From the NCBI RefSeq assembly GCF_009649845.1, contig NZ_WJIE01000005.1:496001-560000 (forward strand): a DNA stretch of 64,000 nt, given 5' to 3'. Position numbers and translations under genes: made by a program. The DNA is from Polyangium spumosum. Its GTDB lineage: Bacteria > Myxococcota_A > Polyangia > Polyangiales > Polyangiaceae. Below are positions 26,999-34,789 of the stretch, one piece after another (position 1 is the first letter of the stretch; every line of letters starts with the position of its first letter). The notes under the pieces are model-generated. The model was given only the letters and a program-made list of their open reading frames with translations. It made no database searches and had not been told where the DNA came from.

Positions 26999-27688
26999 TC
27001 ACGGCGGCGCGACGGCGTCGGGATCGACGACGGGATCGGTCGCAAAGGCCCGCCCCACCTTGTAGGGGAAGTCGCTGCAGTCCAGCGCCAGCCCGGACGC
27101 CGGGCCCGTCGGGGCCATATCGTCGAACGCGACACGCGCCAGGGCGAGCGCGTCGAGGAAGGCCTCGATGAAATCGGCGCCGACGCCATACCGGACCGAT
27201 GCCCCCTCGGACGGACCAAACGCAAAGCCACACTTCCACGATCCGTCGTCCGCCTGAAACGGCTTGAACACGGTGAACACGAGCTCCGTTTCGACGCCGC
27301 TCGTATCGGAATGGCCGAGCGCTCGTGTCGTGAGCACCTCCAGGTCTCCCGGGTTGCTCTCCGGCGCTGGCACCTCGGGGGCGCGATATTCGCCTGGCCT
27401 GGCCTGGGGCGTGGGCAAGCCGGAATGCGACATGCCTTGCCAGTGTGAGCGCTCCTCTTCGGGGTGCTCGACGTAACCACGCGCGACCTTGAGGCACCCG
27501 ACGAGCGCCTGGATGAAATCGATGCCGCCGACGTAAACGACGCGCCGATGGGTGGGTGGACTGAACTGGAACCCGCACTTCCACCCGCCATGCTCATCCG
27601 CAAAGGGCACGAATACCGTGAGGGTGACGTCCCGCTCCTTGCCGTCGTCTCCGCGGTACTGGAGGACGCGTGTGGTCAGGGTGGCCAT
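26999..27688 (-). CDS. Hypothetical protein with two copies of one domain (DUF6968-like)
   Basis: A 229-residue protein made of two similar halves of about 95 residues. Both contain L-x-V/T-F-x-PF, then GGWKCGFQF or GSWKCGFAF and a GxDFI-x-A segment (GGIDFIQALVGCL and GADFIEAFLDALAL). It resembles the small DUF6968-type proteins frequent in Polyangiales, but the label is from memory and unverified. There is no signal peptide. The ATG at 27686-27688 follows AAGG about 8 nt upstream. The Cys-rich secreted protein gene ends 19 bp upstream, so they are likely co-transcribed. Function unknown. Confidence 0.62.
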   Translation of the reverse strand: MATLTTRVLQYRGDDGKERDVTLTVFVPFADEHGGWKCGFQFSPPTHRRVVYVGGIDFIQALVGCLKVARGYVEHPEEERSHWQGMSHSGLPTPQARPGEYRAPEVPAPESNPGDLEVLTTRALGHSDTSGVETELVFTVFKPFQADDGSWKCGFAFGPSEGASVRYGVGADFIEAFLDALALARVAFDDMAPTGPASGLALDCSDFPYKVGRAFATDPVVDPDAVAPP

Positions 27689-27707
27689 TCGGATCTGCCT
27701 TGGTGCT

Positions 27708-28058
27708 CTAGTCGGCGTAGGGGATCTTCTTCATGCAGTCTTGCAACTTGTCGGCGCAGTCCTCGTAACACAGCCGGAGCTTCTTCCTGTCCTTCAGGTT
27801 CGATCGCGTGCACCAGTCATAGCAGTGGTCGTGAAGCGTTTCGCATTCGCGGACCCTGCGCTCTCGCTCGTCCTCGCTGATCCCTCCCATCGGTATCGGG
27901 CTTGCTGTGCCCTCGCGCGACCCGAGGTTCGTTGTGTCGTTTGCGGCGGACGTCAACGTCGGACGCTGCGCCTCCGGGCGAACGTCACCGATACCCGACG
28001 CCACACCAAGCGATCCGTACAGGAAAAGCGCCCCGAGACCCAGCAGCAACTTGGCCAT
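27708..28058 (-). CDS. Small secreted Cys-rich protein with mirrored Cys pattern
   Basis: A 116-residue protein with a signal peptide (MAKLLLGLGALFLYG). The mature part is low-complexity up to about residue 65, then has six cysteines in a helical hairpin-like region: C-x6-C-x3-C followed after 13 residues by C-x3-C-x6-C, a mirror-image spacing. Such C-x3-C pairs are typical of coiled-coil/helix-turn-helix proteins held by disulfides, as in CHCH-type folds (analogy only). The ATG at 28056-28058 has GAGGGG about 5 nt upstream; a longer frame to 28130 lacks this support. The divergent helical gene begins 247 bp away. Confidence 0.65.
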   Translation of the reverse strand: MAKLLLGLGALFLYGSLGVASGIGDVRPEAQRPTLTSAANDTTNLGSREGTASPIPMGGISEDERERRVRECETLHDHCYDWCTRSNLKDRKKLRLCYEDCADKLQDCMKKIPYAD

Positions 28059-28245
28059 GATTCCCCTCCACGCTGCCCCCCCCGGGGCGCAGCATGAGCA
28101 CGGTATCAGGCGTGATCCCGAAGTCCACAAACTGGCGACCGGACGCAGCGTAACGCCGCAGTCGTGCGCGACGGCGCGACCGAGGGTTCGGGGGGCGCGG
28201 GGCGAGACTCCTACGCGTCGCGGCCCACCCTCCCCAACTTTCCTC

Positions 28246-28275
28246 TTGTAAGCCCCCCACGTGCTCGCCTACCGT
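28246..28275 (+). promoter_or_regulatory. Possible sigma-70 type promoter for the 245-aa protein gene
   Basis: TTGTAA (28246-28251) and TACCGT (28270-28275) are separated by 18 bp and would start transcription near 28282, about 24 nt before the ATG. The -10 match is weak. The remainder of the 28059-28305 divergent interval shows no recognisable site. Confidence 0.25.
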
Positions 28276-28305
28276 CCTCCCCCTTCCCACCTCCTGGAGG
28301 ACCCC

Positions 28306-29043
28306 ATGGCGGACAAGAACATCGATCAGGACGAGACGCAGATCTACGGCCCCTATGCCTCCAAGAAGATCCGCACGCGCCTCGTCGGGCTGGTCCCCGC
28401 GTTCGATTCTACGTTGAACTACGTCGCCGATCGCCTCGACGACACCACGAACGCCGTCAAAGCCGCCGTCGACGCAGCCCGGGACAAGGACGCCGAGCGC
28501 CGCAAGGGCACGCAAAACAAAAGGCCTCTCCTCAAGGAGGCCCGCCGATTGCTGGGGCAATTCAGCAAGCACCTCAGCGCCCATGACGCCAGTATCGTCG
28601 ACCGGAAGGTGTTTTTCGTCCGCGATGGCACGGCGACGGGCGTCGGCAATGCCGCGCATGACGTGCTGCTCGCCGTCACGCATATCACGACGAAGCTAGC
28701 GGGGCCCCAGTTGACCGTGCGCGACGCGGCGCATTGGTACGGGCGGTTCGATTCCATGATGAAGACCCTCACGCCGGTCGTCGCGCACGCCGACGACGCG
28801 CTGGTCGATCGGCAATCGCTCACGCCGGAGGTCGAGGCGGCCCGGCAGGCGTGGCTCAATCGATACCTCGCCGCGCGCTCGATCGTGGAGGGTGTGCTCC
28901 GGGAGCTCGGCCGGCTCGATCAACTCTCGCTTTTTTTCTACGACCTGCGCGTCCCCGCCGGCACCAAGCTCACCGAGCCCCCGCCGGACGAGCCGCTCGC
29001 CCCGCTGGCGCCGGAAGACGACGATCAGGACGACGAGCCGTGA
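28306..29043 (+). CDS. Hypothetical helical protein upstream of the nuclease-methyltransferase
   Basis: A 245-residue protein I do not recognise. It appears mainly helical (LDDTTNAVKAAVDAARDKD, LKEARRLLGQFSKHL, then LRELGRLDQLSLFFYDL) and ends in an acidic Asp/Pro-rich tail. There is no signal peptide or membrane helix. The ATG at 28306-28308 has GGAGG about 5 nt upstream, which decides against the longer frame from 28261. It is followed by a 42-bp repeat array and then, 258 bp on, by the large nuclease-methyltransferase on the same strand. A functional link with that enzyme is possible but not shown by the sequence. Confidence 0.6.
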   Translation: MADKNIDQDETQIYGPYASKKIRTRLVGLVPAFDSTLNYVADRLDDTTNAVKAAVDAARDKDAERRKGTQNKRPLLKEARRLLGQFSKHLSAHDASIVDRKVFFVRDGTATGVGNAAHDVLLAVTHITTKLAGPQLTVRDAAHWYGRFDSMMKTLTPVVAHADDALVDRQSLTPEVEAARQAWLNRYLAARSIVEGVLRELGRLDQLSLFFYDLRVPAGTKLTEPPPDEPLAPLAPEDDDQDDEP

Positions 29044-29061
29044 CAGGCGAGCCGATCGGCG

Positions 29062-29240
29062 GCCGATCCGCCCGGCAGGAGCCTCCAGGCGCCTCGGTGG
29101 GAGGCCGATCGGCGCGGTAGGAGCTTCCAGGGGACCTGAGCGGCGGCCGATCGGCCCGGTAGGAGCTTCCAGGTGCTTCGGTGGGCTGCCGATCGGCGCG
29201 TTAGGAGCTTCCAGGGGACCTGAGCGGCGGCCGATCGGGC
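29062..29240. repeat. 42-bp tandem repeat array, about 4.3 units, each opening with a palindrome
   Basis: Units start at 29062, 29104, 29146, 29188 and (partial) 29230. Each opens with GCCGATCGGC or a one- or two-base variant, a perfect 10-bp palindrome, and contains AGGAGCTTCCAG. Units 2 and 4 are alike in their second half (GGGACCTGAGCGGCG), as are 1 and 3 (GC[G/T][C/T]TCGGTGGG), giving an alternating A-B-A-B pattern. A further GCCGATCGGC lies at 29051. The array fills most of the 258-bp space before the nuclease-methyltransferase. It is not a CRISPR, because the units have no unique spacers. Confidence 0.85.
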
Positions 29241-29301
29241 GACCTGGACAGGCCGGAGGCCCGCGTCGCCCGATCATCTCGCATCCCCGGCCCGAGGGCA
29301 C

Positions 29302-32300
29302 GTGATAGGGTCGCGCGCCGTGTTGCCCTACCTCGAACCGCATGGGCTCTTCGCCCCGACGTACTTCGCGCGTGTGGTCGCCGACCCGAGAGGCACGTGC
29401 CCACGCACGCAGCCGGTCGACATCGACACCCGCCTCGCGGCCCTCGTCGAGATCTGGGGCCGTTACCGACCCTCGTTGACCATGCCCGCGCCGTCGCAGA
29501 AGGGCCTGTTCACGGACACCGCCGAGACGAAACACGTCGGGCTCCCCCGGGATCTCCGGCCCCTGCCCAAGTCGCAGGAGGCCGTGGCAGAAGGGTTCGT
29601 GCAGCTCGTGCTGGAGAAGGTCTGCGGATACCACGCCGACCCCAAGCCGCCGCTCCTCGACCCTGCGACCCAGGAAAAACACATCCCCGACTTCGTGTGC
29701 TTCGCCAGCCAGGAGGCGGCCGTGCGGCTGCGCTCCGGGCGCAAGATGCCCGAGGCGCGTGTCTACTGCGCAGATGCGTTGCTCGTCGTGGACGCGAAGC
29801 GCTTCGGGAAAGGCGTGGGCGCCGACGAGGCCGGCGATGAGCAGAGCCGCGCCAAAGGACCCAAGGCCGCACGGAAGGAGCCGACCGCGAGCGAGGACGT
29901 CGAGCAGGTCCTCCGCTACCTGCGGGTGACGGGCAAGCGCTGGGGCGTGCTCACGAACGGGCGCTCGTGGCGGCTCATGGAAGCGGGGAAGTTCGAGGCG
30001 CACCTGCGCTTCGACCTCGTGCTCTTCGCGGAGGACCTGCTCGCCCGCGGCGGCGTGTTCACCGACGAAGACCGCGCCGCGCTCACGCTGTTCCTGCACC
30101 TCTTCGGCCCCCCGGCGACGAGCGGATACCTCGACATGCTCGCGCGCGAGAGCGAGGTCGAGACCCGTCGCGTCCGCGAGATCCTCCGGGAGCGCGCACA
30201 CGAGGCCGTGTCGATCGTCGCCAATGGTTTCCTGCTCCACCCGGGCAATGGCTTCGTCGCGCGGGAGGGCAGCGCGCTTTCGGCCCCGACGCAGGAGAAG
30301 CTCGACGAGCTGCGCGAGCTATCGCTCGTGTTCCTCTACAGGCTCCTGTTCGTGCTCAAGGCCGAGGCGATGAACCTGCTCCCCATGCGAGACCGCAACG
30401 GAGCGAAGACCTCTTACGCGAAGCACGCGTCCACGGAGGCGATCTTTCACGCCGTCGCGAGGCTCAGCGCGCACGAGCGGACGGAGTCGAGCGCGGCATA
30501 CAAGATGCTCCGCGATCTGTTCCAGCTCATCGACAAGGGCGGCGAGTACGACGTCCTCGCCTACAACGGCGGGCTCTTCTCGGCGGGCGACCACCCGGAC
30601 CTCGAAGAGCTCCGCTTGCGTGACGACGTGGTCCACGCGCTGCTCGTCTCGCTGATCTACCTCGACGCCGATACGAGCGGCGTGCGCGCGGGTGAGCCGC
30701 TCGTCGCCGTCCCGTATGCGGACCTCGACGTGCGGGATCTCGGCGACGTGTACGAGGGGCTCCTCGAACTGCGCCTCGTGCGCGACCCGCAGGTGCCACT
30801 CGATGGGGTGGGCGTGCGCCCGTTCGTGCTGCGCAACCAGGATGGCGAGAAGAAGGCATCGGGCAGTTACTTCACGCCCGACGTGATCGTCGAGCATCTG
30901 GTGCGGCGCGCCTTGCAGCCGCTGCTCGACGCATGTGGGACCGATGCGGAGGCCGTCCTGTCGTTGAAGGTCGTCGACCCCGCGATGGGCAGCGGGCATT
31001 TCCTGGTGAAGGCGATCGACGTGATCGCGTGGCACCTGACTCTGCGCTGCGATCCGCTGGAGCAAGGCGTCGCCAACGACAACGGGCCGCGGGAGCTCGC
31101 GTACTGGAAGCGGCGCGTGGTGGAGCGGTGCATCTACGGGGTGGACGTGAACCCGATGGCCGTGGAGCTCGCGAAGGTCGCGCTGTGGTTGCACACGGCG
31201 AGCGCGGGCAAGCCGCTGTCGTTCCTCGACCATCACCTGAAATGCGGCAACGCGCTGGTGGGCGCGCGCCTCGGTCGGCTCAACGTGCCGGCGCGGGTGG
31301 CGCGACGGACGAAGAAGGGCGACGTCTGGGAGCCACGGCCCACGGGCGAGGCGCAAGGCAAAGGCAAGGCGAAGGGCAAGGGTGAGGGGCCCGCGGAGCA
31401 GGCGCCCGCGCAGCGCCCGCTCGCGCTTTCGCTCGACGAAGGCTGGATGAAGGACATCGTGGCGCGCGTGGCGCAGGTGGCCGCGCAGCCGGCGAATACG
31501 GTCGCCGAGGTGCACGACAAGATCCGGCGACATCAGGACGTGGACGCGCGCCTGCGCTGCCATCGATTGCTCGCGGACCTGTGGTGCGCGCAGTGGTTTT
31601 TGGCCGCGCCGGACGTGGAGGGCGTGCACGTGTACCAGAGAGGCGAGGGCCTGTACGAAGAGCTCCGCGAGGCGTGCGTGCGGAGCGGGTCGGACGGCGA
31701 CGAGCTCCGGCGGATGACGATCGAGAAGGTCGCCGACGTGCCGCTCGTCAAGGAGATCGCCCGCGTGCGCGAGGAAGGGTATGGGCCGCGTCTGCTGCGC
31801 TTCTTTCACTGGGAGCTCGAGTTCCCGGAGATCGCGTTCGACGCGACGGGGGCGCGGCGACCGCGGGTCGGCTTCGACGCCGTGGTCGGCAACCCGCCGT
31901 GGAACAAGCTGAAGCCGGCGAAGCGCGACTTCTACGGCCCCTTCTCGGACGAGGTGGCGAACACGCAAGGGCCGTCGCTCGATCGGCTGATCGACCGGTT
32001 GCAGGGGGAGCGGCCGGAGCTCGCGTCGGGGTGGGACACGTATACGAATCGAATCGAGACGCTCGTCGAGTACCTCGCGGAGGGCGGGGACTACGAACAT
32101 CAGTCGGTCGAGGTGAACGGGAAGAAGACCGGGGGTGATCCGGATCTGTTCCGGTATTTCATCGAGCGGGCGCACCAGCTCGCGCGCGTCGACGGTCGTA
32201 TCGGGCAGGTGGTGCCGTCGACGTTGTGGCAGGCGGAGGGGTGCACGGGGCTGCGGCGGCTCTTGCTGGAGACGTGCACCATGGGATGCCTGTACGGCTT

Positions 32301-33966
32301 CGAGAACGCGAGGCGATGGGCGTTTTCCATTCACTCGCAGTTCAAGTTCTCGACTTTCGTCGTGGCGCGTCGCCCTGCATCCGAGGGGCACAAGTTCCCG
32401 GCGGCGTTCATGCTACGCGACGCCCGCGTGCTCGAGGGGGGCTTGCAAGAGCGGGTGGTCGAGATGTCGCGTGCGTTCGTGGACGCGGTCAGCCCGGGGA
32501 CGCTGGCGCTGCTGGACGTCAAGAATGAGCTCGAGGCCAAGCTCATCGAGCGGCTTCACGAGGAGCACCCGGCGCTCGGGAGCGAGAAGAGCGGGTGGGG
32601 CGTGAAGTACCGCAATGAACTGCACATGACGAACGACGCGTGGATGTTCCGCAACCGCGCGTGGATGAAGGCGCGGGGATTCACGCAGGTGATGCCGGTC
32701 CGTGACACGCAAGGTCAATGGACGCAGCGCTTCGAGGGACCGGGTGAGGTGGCCGAGCTGCCCGAGGCACTTCCGGCAGGCGGCGAGTACTGGGTCGCGG
32801 CGAGCGAGCGATATTATCGAAATCGAGGGTATGCCGAGCGGAGCGGCGAGATGAACGGCCAAACGGTGGCGTGGTTCATCCACCCGAGTGACGTGGGAAA
32901 GGACGAGGACAAGTCGCGTATCTTCGCGGGGGAACGGTACACGGCGCTTTACGACGGTCGACTCATTCACTCATTCGATCACTGCTATCAACGATACGTA
33001 TCGGGCGAGGGCCCCAAACAGATCTGGGCACGCCTGGATCTGGGCGTGAAGAAGTACGAGCCAAGGGTATTCACATGCCGGGTGGAATCGGCAGCGCCGT
33101 TACAGGCACGATGTGGGTTTCGCGATATCGCTCGCGGAACTGATGAGCGTACGATGATCGCCGCGATCGTACCGGGCGACGTAACCTGCGGGAACAAGGT
33201 CCCCGTGCTGCGCTCGACCCACGATGACGTCGTCAATGTACTGCCCGGGATCCTCGGCTCGCTGACGGCCGATTTCATCATCCGCTTACGCGTCGGCGCG
33301 ACGCTCAACTGGATTTACGTGGCACGACTCATCGTACCGCGTCGGGAAGAGATCGACAGTACATCGCTCGAACGCCTGCGAGTCCTCGTCGCCCGCCTCT
33401 CCTGCACGACGCCCGAGATGGCCGACGTCTGGACGCACGTCTTCCCGGACGAGCCTTGGTCCTACGATTCAGCAGAACGTGACCCCTGGAAGCGCGCCGA
33501 GCTGCGCGCGGAGATCGACGCCATCGTCGCGGACCTGTACGGCCTTTCCGTCCCTGAATACGCGTACGTGCTGACGACGTTCCCCTTGCTCGATCGAGAC
33601 CAGCCGCCGCTGCCCGGCGATGGCTTCGTCACGGAGGGGAAGGAGGCGTCCCGCGGTTCCGACGACGAGCGGGGCGTGACCTGGGACGAGACGGAGGACG
33701 GTATCGTCGAGATCACGCCGCGCAGCTTCATCACGCGTGATCTCGCGCTGCTCCGGTACATGCAACGCAAGGGATATCCGATCCCCGCGGACCTGGACGC
33801 ATTCTATCGAGACGTCGTGGGCCTGGACCCGCGAGGGCCCCTCTCGCGCTTCCGCGTCGGAGCGCTGCGAGACCTCGAAGCGCGCGTGATCGAGGCAAAG
33901 AAACGAGGCGCAGTCGCGTACGTGCCGAGCGGGCGGGGCGGGGGGCAGGACGAGGAGACGAGCTGA
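29302..33966 (+). CDS. Large nuclease-N6-adenine methyltransferase, Type IIG-like (Eco57I-type)
   Basis: A 1554-residue single-chain protein. The N-terminal part has a PD-(D/E)XK nuclease look: IPDFV near residue 128, then LLVVDAKRFG near 162 and RWGVLTNGRSWRL. The gamma-class adenine methyltransferase follows, with VDPAMGSGHFLV (motif I, near 559) and VVGNPPWNK (motif IV, near 864). Between them lies a Lys/Gly-rich linker (KGKAKGKGEG). The last 600 residues probably include target recognition. Enzymes of this plan cleave and methylate with one polypeptide and act in phage defence. The start GTG at 29302 and a GTG at 29320 are both possible. No BREX or DISARM partner genes flank it. Confidence 0.85.
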   Translation: MIGSRAVLPYLEPHGLFAPTYFARVVADPRGTCPRTQPVDIDTRLAALVEIWGRYRPSLTMPAPSQKGLFTDTAETKHVGLPRDLRPLPKSQEAVAEGFVQLVLEKVCGYHADPKPPLLDPATQEKHIPDFVCFASQEAAVRLRSGRKMPEARVYCADALLVVDAKRFGKGVGADEAGDEQSRAKGPKAARKEPTASEDVEQVLRYLRVTGKRWGVLTNGRSWRLMEAGKFEAHLRFDLVLFAEDLLARGGVFTDEDRAALTLFLHLFGPPATSGYLDMLARESEVETRRVREILRERAHEAVSIVANGFLLHPGNGFVAREGSALSAPTQEKLDELRELSLVFLYRLLFVLKAEAMNLLPMRDRNGAKTSYAKHASTEAIFHAVARLSAHERTESSAAYKMLRDLFQLIDKGGEYDVLAYNGGLFSAGDHPDLEELRLRDDVVHALLVSLIYLDADTSGVRAGEPLVAVPYADLDVRDLGDVYEGLLELRLVRDPQVPLDGVGVRPFVLRNQDGEKKASGSYFTPDVIVEHLVRRALQPLLDACGTDAEAVLSLKVVDPAMGSGHFLVKAIDVIAWHLTLRCDPLEQGVANDNGPRELAYWKRRVVERCIYGVDVNPMAVELAKVALWLHTASAGKPLSFLDHHLKCGNALVGARLGRLNVPARVARRTKKGDVWEPRPTGEAQGKGKAKGKGEGPAEQAPAQRPLALSLDEGWMKDIVARVAQVAAQPANTVAEVHDKIRRHQDVDARLRCHRLLADLWCAQWFLAAPDVEGVHVYQRGEGLYEELREACVRSGSDGDELRRMTIEKVADVPLVKEIARVREEGYGPRLLRFFHWELEFPEIAFDATGARRPRVGFDAVVGNPPWNKLKPAKRDFYGPFSDEVANTQGPSLDRLIDRLQGERPELASGWDTYTNRIETLVEYLAEGGDYEHQSVEVNGKKTGGDPDLFRYFIERAHQLARVDGRIGQVVPSTLWQAEGCTGLRRLLLETCTMGCLYGFENARRWAFSIHSQFKFSTFVVARRPASEGHKFPAAFMLRDARVLEGGLQERVVEMSRAFVDAVSPGTLALLDVKNELEAKLIERLHEEHPALGSEKSGWGVKYRNELHMTNDAWMFRNRAWMKARGFTQVMPVRDTQGQWTQRFEGPGEVAELPEALPAGGEYWVAASERYYRNRGYAERSGEMNGQTVAWFIHPSDVGKDEDKSRIFAGERYTALYDGRLIHSFDHCYQRYVSGEGPKQIWARLDLGVKKYEPRVFTCRVESAAPLQARCGFRDIARGTDERTMIAAIVPGDVTCGNKVPVLRSTHDDVVNVLPGILGSLTADFIIRLRVGATLNWIYVARLIVPRREEIDSTSLERLRVLVARLSCTTPEMADVWTHVFPDEPWSYDSAERDPWKRAELRAEIDAIVADLYGLSVPEYAYVLTTFPLLDRDQPPLPGDGFVTEGKEASRGSDDERGVTWDETEDGIVEITPRSFITRDLALLRYMQRKGYPIPADLDAFYRDVVGLDPRGPLSRFRVGALRDLEARVIEAKKRGAVAYVPSGRGGGQDEETS

Positions 33967-33981
33967 AGCGGTCTCGCCCCC

Positions 33982-34788
33982 TCACCACCCCGGCCCCTGC
34001 CCTCCAACCACGATATGCAACCCCGCGTCATGGTGCGGCACCTCGGCCCTGTCCAGGTGGAGCGCCCGCACCTGTGACGAGGCCCCCAGCACGACATGCG
34101 GCACGACGCCAATCGTGACCGCCCCGATCTTCTCCGTGCCCGCCCCGATCGCCACGCCGAGGGCCGCCGAGAGCCGCGTCTCGTTCGAGAATGCGCCGAG
34201 CAAGAGGCCACATTGCGGCAGCGGGCCCTCCAGCGGGCAATCGTCGTCGCCGGGCAAATCGAGGTACGCCGTGTGGTACGCCGCGCCATGGCTCACGTAG
34301 AGGTTGAAGAGCGGCGCCACGCGGCCCAGGCGCTTGCTGAGGTCGAGGCCCGCGCGACCCCAGGGGCCGTGGCCGACGCCCGTGTAATACCCGCCCGCCC
34401 CCAGCACGAGCGAGACAGGGTCGCCATTGTCCTCGTCGAGCACAGCGAACCGCGCCTCGCCGCCAAAACGCTGGAAGCCGAGGGAGGCCCCGATTTCGAG
34501 CCAGCGCTTCAGGCCATACCGAAAACCGACCTCGTAGGCGCCGAGGCCGCTGCTCAAGAACCACGGGAAGGTCGAGTCCTCGGGGTAGATGTCCGCGCCA
34601 CCCGTGGTCACGGGGGTCTCTGCGCCGGAGGGGCGCTCGAAATGGCCCCAGCCGAAGTTCCAGGCGACCGCGTGCACGCTCCAGCCGAATTTGCCGGCCG
34701 GTGTGGTGTCGCCGGTGCGAGGGGTGATGGCAGGGCTGCAGGCGAGGAGGGCGAGGGGGAGGAGGGCGAGGGGGTGGAGGCGCGGCAT
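33982..34788 (-). CDS. Lipoprotein of unknown function, beta-rich, coupled to the NuoL/M-like fusion gene
   Basis: A 268-residue exported lipoprotein with a signal peptide and lipobox (LLPLALLAC). The body is rich in Gly, aromatic and alternating hydrophobic residues (LGAYEVGFRYGLKRWLEIGASLGFQRFGG, in part), as in small outer-membrane barrel or surface proteins, although no family is recognised. The ATG at 34786-34788 is separated by one base from the TGA of the upstream NuoL/M-like gene (TGAAATG), so translation is coupled. The frame continues upstream but that region is the other gene in a different frame. Confidence 0.68.
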   Translation of the reverse strand: MPRLHPLALLPLALLACSPAITPRTGDTTPAGKFGWSVHAVAWNFGWGHFERPSGAETPVTTGGADIYPEDSTFPWFLSSGLGAYEVGFRYGLKRWLEIGASLGFQRFGGEARFAVLDEDNGDPVSLVLGAGGYYTGVGHGPWGRAGLDLSKRLGRVAPLFNLYVSHGAAYHTAYLDLPGDDDCPLEGPLPQCGLLLGAFSNETRLSAALGVAIGAGTEKIGAVTIGVVPHVVLGASSQVRALHLDRAEVPHHDAGLHIVVGGQGPGW

Positions 34789-34789
34789 T

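Noticed and set aside
29062-29240. Possible CRISPR array
   Set aside because: The units are contiguous 42-bp tandem repeats without unique spacers, and no cas gene is present in the window.
29302-33966. BREX (PglX) or DISARM (DrmMI) system
   Set aside because: The protein has a methyltransferase of that broad class, but no pglZ, brxC, drmA, drmB or drmC-like gene is near, and the PD-(D/E)XK N-terminus points to a stand-alone Type IIG-like enzyme.
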